Source: Zygnema circumcarinatum (lineage: Eukaryota; Streptophyta; Zygnematophyceae; Zygnematales; Zygnemataceae). From it: DNA of 64,000 bases. This document shows positions 21,724 through 32,789 of this stretch, piece by piece. A program made the position numbers and the translations under genes. The notes beneath the pieces are model-generated. The model saw nothing but the letters and a program-made list of their open reading frames with translations, did not search any database and had not been told where the DNA came from. Each line of letters opens with the position of its first letter. The stretch's first letter is position 1. The DNA is taken from contig CM074809.1 of the NCBI GenBank assembly GCA_037447605.1, positions 1,903,607 to 1,967,606 of the forward strand, read 5' to 3'.

Positions 21724-24425
21724 ATGGCGGGAACTGGCAGTGGAGGAGGAGGCGAAGAAAATCTAATCGAGACCGGGCGTTGTGATCGTGGCGTGTGGCT
21801 TATGAAGGTGGGATGCTTCATATTTCTGGAGGATGTCGTTTTCGCTCCTCTTTGCGTCTTGCTATCTGGATCTGCATCCATTATTGTTGGCTCGTTCTCA
21901 TCTGTTCGGCTTATGTTCTCCCCCGGTCTCTCATGTCTGCTGGTTTTCGGGTAATTTTTGTTGACACGAACGATTGCACGCAGCAGCCAGAGGTAATATT
22001 TTTTCTGTTTGTTTGATTTCCTGCGCGAGGTGGATTCTTTGTTGGAATGATGAAGCTATGCAGTCTGGCCGTAGGGAAACGTGGGCAACAGACAGCTGTT
22101 GTTTTGCTTGTTTCGCTACCAAGGCCTCGCTTGCCCGTTCCGGTTTTATTCATTTGCACTCATTTCTCGTGCTGGTGAATTTCCTCTGGTGGCAGTCCCA
22201 AGGGAGGGTGCTTGTTTTACCAGAGGTGGTGACTTATCCAGTGTGTGCTTGATCTTCTATCCTTTCTCCCTGCCATATCCTTTACTCTTTGCACTTAATG
22301 CAATACGCTGTGGTCCCAGTGAACTGACCATTTATAAGATGCTGCAGCACTATTGAATTGTTGGAGTGGAATATGTTTCGCCGCAGGTTCCAAAAGTGGT
22401 CGGTGAAACTTGGAAGGAAGCCGCAGATGGAAGTAGTGAGCCCGTTGGTGCCGTTCGAATGTCTTTGGACCCTCTGAAGGGTGCGTCGGACTCTTCCACC
22501 GAGGTGCAATACCTCCTTCCAACTGTTGCAGTTAGCCATGGGAACAGCTCTCATGGCGATTGCACACAGTATGGGAAGTCAGGGTAGGATTGTTCTGCAA
22601 ATGCAGTCGATGTCAATATTTTTATGATACACTGTGAGGGTGGAGCAAAGTGAAAAGTCCTTTCTTTCCTGATCATAGAGTCTGCACTGCTCTAAACTTT
22701 CTCTATTGTCCTGCGCACCATTGCTTTACTATGGTGGTACAGTTTTCAGTTTACGTGGTGGGACGAGGTGTCGTTCAGAGTCTACCTCGTGACTTCAGCC
22801 TCAACAGCACCAGCCTTATGCCCATGCATATTTTCTCAGAAACGCCGCAAGGTATATATCAAGTCATTTTCTAAGAGAATGAGTGCCCTTCGGAATCCTT
22901 TCATTTCTAAGTATGCATTCAACACGGGTTAAAATGTCAAGGGTTTCTATCATACAGTTGGTTCAATTTAAGAATGCAAGCCCTGCAGAGCTCTGATTAG
23001 GTCATTGGTGAAATCGTTGCCGTATAATTTCCCCGTTTCTGCAGGCAAATTGGCGTTGGAGGGCAGAGTTGACAAAAAGTTTGATATGCAACCTAAAACG
23101 GACGATTTGACATATCGGTCATTTGTGAAACAGCGGGAAAAGCACTTCAATACTCCCAAGCGCACCTTGCAGGTCCTTGTGCTGCCTTCGGTGTTTGACG
23201 TGCCTGCTCTTCAAATTGCAGGACGGTCATAGTTCATTTAGCAAAGAACGGTCGTGGGGTCTTATTTTGTGAATCCGTGTGGTCTGATTGTTTTGTCACT
23301 GACAAATGCGTGCCACTTGTCAGGGTTTGCTGATATTCTTAAAGCAGTTCGTATCAAGAGAGTTGCTGCTTCAAATTGTACGTTTTTATTTTTTATTTTT
23401 CTCAGACGGAATAAACTTGCTATGTAGTGACACGGAGTAGGGCTTCGTTGGGGCCCTTTTCAGGTATGGGATCACAGTATGGGAGGGGCGAGTATGACAC
23501 CGCTGCCGAGCAGTGGTCTTCGAGATTTTCGACCAGTAAGTTCCATGCCTCTGCGAGTAGATCTGCCTGAAGGGAACAAGTTGCATCAACTACTCAACCA
23601 TTTGAGTGCGTTGAATTGCGAGGATCCTGGATCATTGCAGTGCAGAAATCTTTCAAAATAGATATTTCCTTGCAGCGAATGGTTAGCCAGTGCTGAATCC
23701 CTAAAGTAAAAAAGTCTGCTCGTCTTCTAGATATACAAGTCCAGTTAGTTTACTGAGTTGCTTTTTATCTTGTAACTGGGGGTATGAATTTACCAGTTCT
23801 TTTGCCTGATTGACATTTACAGAAAACTGCGAACCGCCCTCCTCCACCTGTCAAAGCGTCAGACACAAAGCGTGTTCGGATGGACAGAGAAGCCTTGGAG
23901 GCATTGGTCTTCAAGCTTTTTGAAGGGCAGGCGTATTGGGGCATGAAGCAGCTTATTGACGCCACACAACAACCACAGGTATTGTTCACTCCGTTCTTCC
24001 TTCTCTCTGGAAAATGAATGTAATGATGTCATTGATTGATCACGTTTCTTTGTGTCTACTCCTTGGATGCAATGCAGCTTAGGCCTTCTGCTGGCAGGTC
24101 TGTTTCTCTACCGTCAAGAAAGCAGATGACAATGGCGATGATTTTGATGATGATGAAAATTGAAATGATGATGACGATGATGATGGTGGTGGTGGTAATA
24201 GTGAAGGGTCTGTCAGGTCATCCAATGTGCTCTTGGAAAGCTGCTCTGTATGAGTCGGGTTCTGGTTGTCACGTGCTCCCACTTTGTGACTTCCTGCAGG
24301 TGTTTCTGAAGGAGATATTGACGGCTTTATGCATATACAACAAGAGGGGGAATCACCAAGGCATGTACGAGCTAAAGCCCGAGTACAAGAAAAATACTCA
24401 AGACGATAGTAAACAAACTGCCTGA
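21724..24425 (+). CDS. transcription initiation factor TFIIF subunit beta (RAP30)
   Basis: Seven exons, 21724-21807, 22387-22503, 22743-22851, 23045-23172, 23464-23535, 23823-23978 and 24300-24425, are all phase-consistent and give 263 residues. Exon 1 contains IETGRCDRGVWLMK and exon 2 VPKVVGETW, together the family's conserved N-terminal strand. The middle has DFSLNSTSLMPMHIFSETPQ and GKLALEGRVDKKFDMQPK. The C-terminal winged helix is KRVRMDREALEALVFKLFEG...WGMKQLIDATQQP plus VFLKEILTALCIYNKRG and YELKPEYK. RAP30 recruits RNA polymerase II to the preinitiation complex with RAP74 in the nucleus. Its 3' end faces the zinc-knuckle gene 161 bp away. Confidence 0.95.
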
Positions 24426-24586
24426 TGTCAACTTGGAGCCAACAGCGGCGTCGTAAGACTCCCCTCTCGGTAGAATGTTTTTGCTTGATTTTTTACGATA
24501 CTATTCAGTTCAACCACATGTACAGTTACTCTTGAAAATGAAACCGTACGTTAAGACACCGTCCTTGTGAAAAATGAACACCAAAT

Positions 24587-27500
24587 TTATCGGAGGCGGT
24601 GAATGCTGTACTGCTGCATCTCATAAAGCTCTCGGCGGCGTTGCTCGTAGTCACGCTCGAGGGGTACATTCCGAGAGAGCGGCTCTCTGCCGAAAGGAGA
24701 CGGCCTGCCATAAAGAAACTGAGCTGCCGTTTGTGTAGCACTCGGAACGCTCTGTGGGAACAGCAGCGGCAGAGGCCGACTCTGTTTAATAAGAGGCCCT
24801 GCAGCGGCTCTCCACATGTTCTGCTGGAACTGCCGCTGGACCAGAAGTTGCGCCTGCTGCCTGCTTGCCTGCAGGACGTCCCTTGCATGCAAAAGGTGGC
24901 GCTCGTGCAGCGCAGACCATGCCGTGTTCCCATCACTCGCTTCGCTCACTTTTTGCGAACCCGTGGGGTATGGTCCTCGCTTCTGCTGCAAAAGAGCAGG
25001 GAAGAAACGTCAGGACACCTTCTCGATGACTCGCCGGTCAGGGTGCAGCGAAAGGCAGGCAGACCGTAATGGTTGACGTGGTGTGAGGTGTGCACGAACC
25101 TGGTCGCGGGTCGGCTCTTGGTGCGCTTTCCCTTTGCTGACTTCCGGGCAGGCAAATGCAAGGTGGCCTTCTTGCCCACAGCGGCGGCATGTTTGCGGAG
25201 ACCTTTCTTCGCCTGCTTGGCCTCGCGGCCCCGCGCCGCCCTGCGCCCCCCCCCCCGCATCTGCAAAGGCATTTCATCACAATGGGCATGGGTGACCTCG
25301 CCAACGACTCCCACTGCCATCCGTGAAAATGATGTACTTTGGAAAGCACTTCGTTCATTTCAGGATCATCAATTTGTTTTTTTTCCCCTGTGAAACAAAC
25401 TTTGCATGCTTGCACGCTTGAGGAACAAAACATTAATCTGACTATAGCATAATTTCTCGTCAATTTTGGCACAATACATGAAGGACTGCAATGGAGACTG
25501 CAAGGTGTAACGAGGCAGAAACAGTTCATGCATGTCCACCTTGGGCGAGTCCTTTGCCTTCATACAACCACGAGCAAAGTGGCCCTTCTCTCCACAGATA
25601 AAGCACGATTGCAAATTGACTTCCTGTCCATCCTTCACCGGCCTACGGGGCCGAGCACAGCCCTGTATTCGCAGCACAAAGCAGCTCCCAAGAAATCGTT
25701 ACGGTCTCAGAGGAAGGAAGCAAGACAAAAAGTAAGACAAGGTTCGTTTTCCAGCCTCTTTTGCGACTTTTATTCTAATCAGGACCAAAGGTGCCACGGG
25801 CTTGAACAAACTCTCTCCCACACCGTTATGGTCCGTCGGTTACTGGACGCGAAATTCACTAGTTTGCAACACATGAAAAAGTGAGGCCAATGATTGAGCT
25901 TCAAAGCCTGCCGGCTTCGGGGACCAAAACTTTGTTTTTTTAGAAGCCCTCCACTATGAGACAGGCCAATGTAATCAAAGAGAATTTACTTGTGCGTGGA
26001 TCGCAAATCTCTCGAACTTCTGAAGGTTTTCTCACCTCTCCTGCATGTCCAGTCTCGCCGCAATTGTAGCATGTCACATGAGGTGGTGCCTCCAGCGAGA
26101 TATTTGCACAAGACAGGTGGCCTCTCTGCCGACACACATAGCATTCCACAAGCTGTATGCCCCCCCAGCTGGCCCGCCATGCATCAGACGAGCCCTTGAG
26201 CTCTTGTTGGGACGAAGCAAACACTCTCCTGTCCCACATGCCTCCCATGCACAGCTGATCATGTCAGCTGCCAAATGCTGCCTCTAATCTTCCTGCGAAC
26301 TTTAGGGAGCAAGCAAGCGATCCAGGAACTCACTATCCTTTTGCAAGTTCATAACATCTCACAGATGGACACACTTAATCACATTCTCAGCCACCTTGAG
26401 ATCTTTTGAGTCATAATCTCGCCGGCACTTGGACGCATCGTGACCAGATCGGCCACATCGCATGCAGATGTCTTTTTTCCCGATTGCAGGCTCGACCAGT
26501 GACTCCTTGTTGGGGCAGTCAGAATACATATGGCCATTCTTTCGACAAACGAAGCACTGTGTTTTCTGCATGTACGAACAGCCAAAATCACAAATCTAGC
26601 AGGTCTAGCTTAGTCCTCCCTTTTGCTCACGTTAACTTCCCTGTAATAGGAAGTGCCTCCGCAAAGTTTCACAGGGCCTATGTCCATTCCACTGAGACCA
26701 TACATTGCATGTTTCTGCAGCGGATTGACGAAGTGAGTGGAACGTTTCAAGTAACTTCAAACCACAAAATGTGAAAAGCATTACTTTCGAAAACGCGATG
26801 AGGGCTCAAACCTGAGGGCAATCTCGTCCGTCATGGCCAAGCTGACTACACACAAAGCAGGGCCGTACGCGAGCAGGCCCCACACAGTCCCGAGAAATGT
26901 GTCCCGGCTCTCCACATTTGAAGCACAGCTGCCCCTTGTCATGCACAGTGAAATATCTTGCTCCCCTCTGCGATTCCCCCCCATTCTCCCCTCCAAACAA
27001 AAGGTTAACCTGTGAAACGAGTTCTTCAACAAGGATGGCCACGCTTGCAGTTCAAAAGTCGCACATATGCCCACCAAAAAACTCTTTCAGAAGTAGCAAG
27101 AATCGCACCAAGAAGGACCTTATCCTATTTAAGCACCTTCGGGTATGCTATTCTGGAGTATCGGGGTCGACTTGGCGAGACATACGGGGGACAAAAAATC
27201 TCACCAAAAGTCTGCGCATTTCAATAGTATCCTCCACACCATTCTGAGGTGGTTCTGGCGCGTCGACATCAGGTGCGTCCAATCCAAAAGATTGCGTCGT
27301 CTTTTTCTTGCTTACTGCGACTACAAGTCCTCCCTCAGACGCTTGACTTTCTCGTTTTCTTTTCTGCATAATTTGAAGATTCACGTTAACACCCCAACAC
27401 CCCGCAGCAAACTGGGATTGAGTATTTCACTTACCGACACATTGAGGCCAAGAGTTACAATAAAATAATAAATCAGTGCAGCTGAACTCGAGCTTAAAAC

Positions 27501-27907
27501 ACACACACATACAGACAGTCGCTTCCAGAGAACACCAACTACGTAAGCCGCTTTCCACAGGCATGGCAAAGCTGACAACACCAAAACAGACAACTCATAT
27601 CAGGAGCTGGAAACTGCAAATTTTCAAGAAATTCCACCTTTTTTCCTTTCTTTTTAACGCTCGATGACGGCTGTTGTTCCTCAAGCTCTTCTCCCTCCTG
27701 CTCCCTCCTGTCAACAGGCTCCTCCACAGCGCTGGGAGTTCCAGCTTCTGCCATGATCCTCGCCTTCTCCAATATTTCAACTGTCAGATCAGCATCACCT
27801 TCACTCCCATCTCCGCCCTGAGGAGACGCCTCATTAGACGAGACCGCAGCCTTCGCTCTCCTCCGCCCGGCCATGACCTCCCCCAGACCTCCGTCCAACC
27901 CTAACAT
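24587..27907 (-). CDS. multi-CCHC zinc-knuckle protein (AIR/ZCCHC7-like)
   Basis: Minus-strand exons 27907-27638, 27363-27205, 27009-26812, 26565-26395, 26152-26036, 25662-25540, 25240-25100 and 24985-24587 sum to 525 residues. The head is acidic and leads to a basic stretch KKKGKK-KRKRES, a likely nuclear signal. Eight knuckles follow: CFKCGEPGHISRDC, CFVCSQLGHDGRDC, CFVCRKNGHMYSDC, CMRCGRSGHDASKC, a shortened CYVCRQRGHLSC, CYNCGETGHAGEGC (spanning an exon junction), CFICGEKGHFARGC and CRRCGQEGHLAFAC. The tail is Gln/Arg-rich. Knuckle order and the HLSCANI feature resemble the RNA-binding Air/ZCCHC7 subunit of the nuclear TRAMP surveillance complex; that role is inferred. The exon 7 acceptor is uncertain because an 11-base C run precedes it. 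Confidence 0.85.
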
Positions 27908-28161
27908 CGGCAAAGAAGGAGCGGCGCTTATTTCCGCCAAAGTATCCTTTAGGCGACGTCATGTGTTCATTCAGAGGACGCCTTACGGCGCGTTTGGACA
28001 CTCCTGAGGACAAATTGATCGAAACTGGATTCCGTATACCAACAAAACCACGGGCTTTGCTGATTAGGGTTTGACGCTGCGAAGCGGAGGAAGGAGGTTA
28101 CTTGGTGTCAGGGAAGTAGCCATGGCCACATTTTAGGGTTTGATACGAAGGCGTAGCGAGG
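27908..28161. promoter_or_regulatory. bidirectional promoter candidate, zinc-knuckle / CoA carrier
   Basis: Just 254 bp separate the start codons of the two divergent genes. The region holds TTAGGGTTTGA and TTTTAGGGTTTGA segments (telo-box-like) near 28062-28075 and 28131-28144. Function inferred from arrangement. Confidence 0.5.
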
Positions 28162-31100
28162 ATGAGTGACGAGGAGGGAGGAGGGGAAAAGGTCATTGTG
28201 CGGGAAGAAGCCATGGCATGCTTTGAGGATTGCAGTGATGTTGGTTTGCAGTACGCTGTTACGGAAGACATGGAAGGAAAGGAGGCTATCGGGGAAGTTC
28301 CCATTTGGAGCGGTACATCGACGGAGGAGTGGGCCCTTCATGCAGTGCTACCTCTATATGCGAAGGAGCTTTTGGCTGGGGGCATTGCAGGTGGCGCTGC
28401 CAAAACTGCTGTTGCTCCGTTGGAACGGATCAAAATTCTATTTCAGGTTAGCGGACAGTAGGTCTACCGTCCCCATCGAGCTCTTTAGATAAATCCGTGT
28501 TAAGGGTTTTTTTTTTTTTTTTCTGAGTGCAATGTTAGCAATAAATCAGCTTGTACCTTGGTGAAATGACAGTTGTTCTTTTTCAAGATGTGAAGTGTGA
28601 TGTGCGCAGTTGGACAGGGTCAGAAATTCACATGAGCTATGTCGAAGGTGATCGTTCGTAATGTTGTAATCTGAATTTTTAATTTCATCTTGTCAGTTAA
28701 GCTCAATTAATGACTACTTTCAAATACCTCTTTTGTAGTGGCCAGTTTGAAGTGAGGAAGCCTCTGTAGTAGCTGGAAGGGCATTAAAGCTCGATCGGTT
28801 TCTGTTTCTGTCACCATCTGGATTTGGTCACGGAGTATTTATATACGTTAAAAGCCAGGGTCCGCAGTATGATTTAAGGCTCCTGAAGCCGGTGGAAGCA
28901 GTAGTCCATGTAGGAGCTGATTCAAGCCTTCTAAGGCTACCAATGACCTCTGCTAAACCCTTTGGGCATGGAGTTTATGCGTGTGAGTGCTCGAAATACC
29001 TGGAAGTCTCCTTATCCTCCTCATGGTCGACGTGCAGACGAAGAAGGGGAATTTTCAAAAGATTGGAGTGTGGCGCTCGCTAGGTGTCATCCTTCGTGAC
29101 GAAGGGTTTTTGGGGTTTTTCAGGTTAGTCATTTAAGGACTTACTTTGTTTTTTTGGCTTTTCTTTAAGAAGGAAATTGTCAGTCATTGCATCACTTGGC
29201 ATTCCAGCTGACAATCCTGACCAGGGCTGTTTCGGGTAAGTCGGAAGGAGGCAGAGCTATGTAAGGGCTAGGAAAGCGTGACATGTTTAAGTTTTCAATC
29301 TATTGCGCTTTTGAGCCTACCGCCTTTTGCCAAATGTGCAGAAATAGCTATTGGAAGTTTGTTTACCACATGCAAAGCTATACATGTGATACATGAGTCA
29401 AACACAACTTTCGACTTTGGGATATCCTCGTGCATGAAGGAATCTTGTTCCATATTCTGCTTTTATGCCAACATCTCCTTTCTCTTCCGGCCTGCACAGG
29501 GCCCACCGATCAATGGGCACATGCCACCCTCGTGTGGGTTCAGGGGGAATGGTGCGAGCGTGGCACGAGTGGTCCCATACGCAGCGCTGCACTTCATGAC
29601 GTACGAGCAGTACCGCCGGTGGATCGTTTCATGCTATCATCCATCCGTTAAGATCAGCCCTGTGGTGGATCTACTCGCTGGCTCAATGGCGGGTGCAACG
29701 GCCGTGGTGTGCACGTATCCCTTAGACCTCATTCGTACACGGCTGGCTTATCAGGTAAAGCTGAACGAACGGTCCTCGGTTGTGCGAGCTATGTTGCTTT
29801 TTATCATCCATTGCTCATACGGTTCAGCCTTGCAATGCCGCTTGAAGCTCCACCTTGAAGCCTAGTCATGATGTTGTTGGTGGGTTTCAAGCTGAAGAGT
29901 AACAGAGTGCTGAGAATCCCTCCCTTGCAGGTTATAACTATGTCTACTGGGGCAGCCATGGCTGTGGGAGGGACAACTCCTGTCTTCCGTGGCATTGGAG
30001 ATGCGTTTATCTGCATTTTTCGTGAAGGAGGACTGCGAGGACTTTACATGGGAGTAGGTCTGTAGCCGTACTGCTGCTGTGGCTTTATGAGATCCTACTG
30101 AATTAGAATTGAAAGTTGTTAATGCTGTTATCTTTGTCACTATGAGTTGCGCGGCATGTTTCTTGTATATTTTGATTTTTACCTGGTCTCTGCGCCGAGA
30201 AAGCATTGGTTGTCTGCGTTGTTTTCTTTCCCTTTATTTGTGTCTCGGTGTTTTCTCACGGATGCAGGACATCCTTCAGTTCCCATCTATCCATTCTTTT
30301 TTGAATACTAGGGAAACGAACTGCATGAACTTGGTTTCTTTTAGCAAATTATGTATGCGGGAAACCAGCCTAAACCACCACAGATAATCGGATTCAACTT
30401 ATTTTCTGCCATCATTGTTGATGGGTGGTTGCAGGCCCTACCTTGTGGGGAATTTTGCCGTATGCTGGACTTAAGTTTTACATCTATGAAACTCTGAAGG
30501 CGCAGCTACCTGCAGACGAGCCTCCTTCAATACCGCTCAAGCTGACCTTCGGCGCTGCGGCGGGTCTTGTCGGCCAAACGGTCACATATCCTCTCGATGT
30601 GGTTCGCCGCCAAATGCAGGTAACAACTGCCTCTTGCAGTACGGAATGCTGCTTCACAGGGCAGCAGCAATTGCCCCTCTGAAGGGTTTCTGCACTCCGT
30701 CTTGCAGCTGCACAACCCAGTTAGTCAAAAAAATGCTCCTTTTTGCGTTGCAGGCTGTACTTGTAGTGTGCATCTGCTCATTCTGCCGCTAAAGTAAAAA
30801 AAAAAATAGCTGAATCCCAATAAGCAGATCATAGTGAGGCCTGATATGATGCAGGTCCAACCCCCCCCCTCGCGGCACCGCGGCGCGCTGCAGGGGGTGG
30901 CCCTCATCGCGCGCACGCAGGGGTGGCGGCAGCTCTACGCGGGGCTCGGGATCAACTACCTCAAGGTGGCTAATGCTCTACTCAACTCGTGGTTTAGCTT
31001 TGTACCGTTCTTGATAGGGGTTTTGGGAAACCTGACAAGCCTGAAGGTGCAATCAACGGCTGCAGATGGTGCCGAGTGTGGCGGTTGGATTCACGCTCTA

Positions 31101-31164
31101 TGACGGGCTGAAGTCGTGGCTCCGCGTGCCATCCCGAGAAAGGACGAGGACTGCCGCGGGATGA
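28162..31164 (+). CDS. mitochondrial coenzyme A carrier (SLC25 family)
   Basis: Seven exons, 28162-28446, 29038-29123, 29544-29754, 29931-30057, 30435-30619, 30855-30965 and 31066-31164, join in phase to 367 residues. The three carrier signatures are visible: [26 protein letters not shown] and [11 protein letters not shown]. Subfamily-diagnostic blocks match plant CoAc1/CoAc2 and the Leu5/SLC25A42 group: [56 protein letters not shown] and [18 protein letters not shown]. It should import CoA (in exchange for adenine nucleotides) across the inner mitochondrial membrane. An acidic 60-residue leader precedes the first helix and is longer than usual. The stop codon is followed immediately by a GGGA microsatellite. 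Confidence 0.94.
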
Positions 31165-31228
31165 GAGGGAGGGAGGGAGGGAGGGAGGGAGGGAGGGAGG
31201 GAGGGAGGGAGGGAGGGGGGGAGGGAGG
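31165..31228 (+). repeat. GGGA microsatellite in the carrier 3' UTR
   Basis: About 15 GGGA units with one expanded G run, starting directly after the stop codon of the CoA carrier. Confidence 0.95.
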
Positions 31229-32789
31229 GCCGTGGGATTGATTGCACAGCGGGGAGCTGGAGCATGCCCGGAACCAAGTCTAGGAGTTGCATAAGAAGGC
31301 ATGTTGCCGTCTGGCTGGCTGTCGCTGTAACCATGTGTATAAAATGAAAAAAGGTGTCCATAAATAATGCGACAAATGTCATTAGTCTATGGACTTCTCA
31401 AGCGGCAGCTTCAGCTTGTCTTCGGAGGAGTCTCGATGGCGGCACTGCAGTCTGGCCTTAGGCTGAGCTCTTGTCGCTTGTTGACTCCTTTCTCATAGGG
31501 GACCATCCTGTTCCCTTCGGTCACCCTATTACCGGTCGCCATTAATTTTCGCCATGCGCCATTACTTTTTGTTAGCTACGACACCCCCTATTCGGAGTGA
31601 TATCTGAGCCAAGCTGCGCTTATCCCCTTTCAGTAGGTGCTGCCCTTTCACTCGGAGCCGCTTGCAGGACGGGCGGGTGGGAGATGTGATGTGCGGGTAT
31701 TACCGCATGGCTGCGGAGCTCCAAAATGTGTGCACGGTGTGTGGTGAATTGCGCGTCTGGTCATGTTCTTCCTTGGGCTCAGAGGCCGTCTGTGGACCTC
31801 ATGAGAGTGGTGATGGGACGTGTTGAGCAGAACAACAACATTCGACGCTCGTTTGTACGTTTCTGTGAGACGGCAGTTGTGCGCAGCATCGCGAAACGCT
31901 TACGTGGCGCGAGGCTGAGTCAGCACGACCTCTAGGTGTTCCCTGATTCACGGATTTGGTCTGTGAAATGCCACATTTGAGCGGTGCGTTTAGTTCGCCT
32001 ACTTCCGTACGAATTGGGTAGTGCCTTACAGTACAGTACTGAAAATAAGAGGACCCCCCACTGTACAGTACTTCTGTGAGCCAACCAGTTTACCGTACCA
32101 TACCGTACAAAACAGTCGGGGTTCTGTACGAATGGCGAGTTTCCGTACGGCCATGCACAGTGCCATCAATCCCGATCTGGCCGTACGCCGTACAGATTCG
32201 GCGATTGCAGTTCTGCGACGCGGACAGGATCCGACACTGCGCGTCGGCGCTCCCAGTAGATTCGCCTGCAGATTTTGCGTACACGTCGCTGTCTCTCATT
32301 GGCTTGCTCTCCCCGTGGGCACTCAACCAGGACCAGTTACCGTGTACCACGTGGTCAGCCACAGCGAGCCGCCGTACGCCAGTTGGCGCGCGGCGTGGTC
32401 GAACGGCAGAGGCGGCGAGGCGCCGGCTAGGGCCCTTAGTGGACCCGCCAAGTGGACCCACCAAGTAGATCCGCAACGCCCGAGCGAGGTCCCTGATGAG
32501 CAAGGGTTCATAGGTGCGCACCCAACAGTGCTGGGCCGCGTGGAGGTCAACTCCTTGACTTTCTTAAGTCAACCAGATAAACTGTTGCACGATCCACTCC
32601 GGATTAGGGCTTGAACGTTAGACGGCCCTGCGGGCGGGAGCCGAGAAAGTGGGAAAGGGAGAGGGAGCAGGCGAGGGAGAGGAAACGTTGCGCCCTCTGG
32701 CCTGCGGGGTAGAGGCCATGGCGGAAGCGTGAGGCTGGGGGGAGGGAAAGAGGCGCATAGAATTACAGCTTTGGCGCTCGCTTGTGGCC
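31229..32789. other. 3' UTR of the CoA carrier and upstream region of the NLP gene
   Basis: No gene is supported. It contains a lone pogo-like terminus: at 32036-32060 the plus strand reads TAAGAGGACCCCCCACTGTA, the inverse of the TACAGTGGGGGGTCCTC end found near 48187. Many GTACGG/CCGTAC segments lie between 32005 and 32200. The last 200 bp are GC-rich and probably 5' UTR. Confidence 0.4.

Noticed and set aside
31726..31935. 69-codon frame with MRVVMGRVEQNNNIRRSF
   Set aside because: Briefly looked coding, but no start context, no partner exon and no family.
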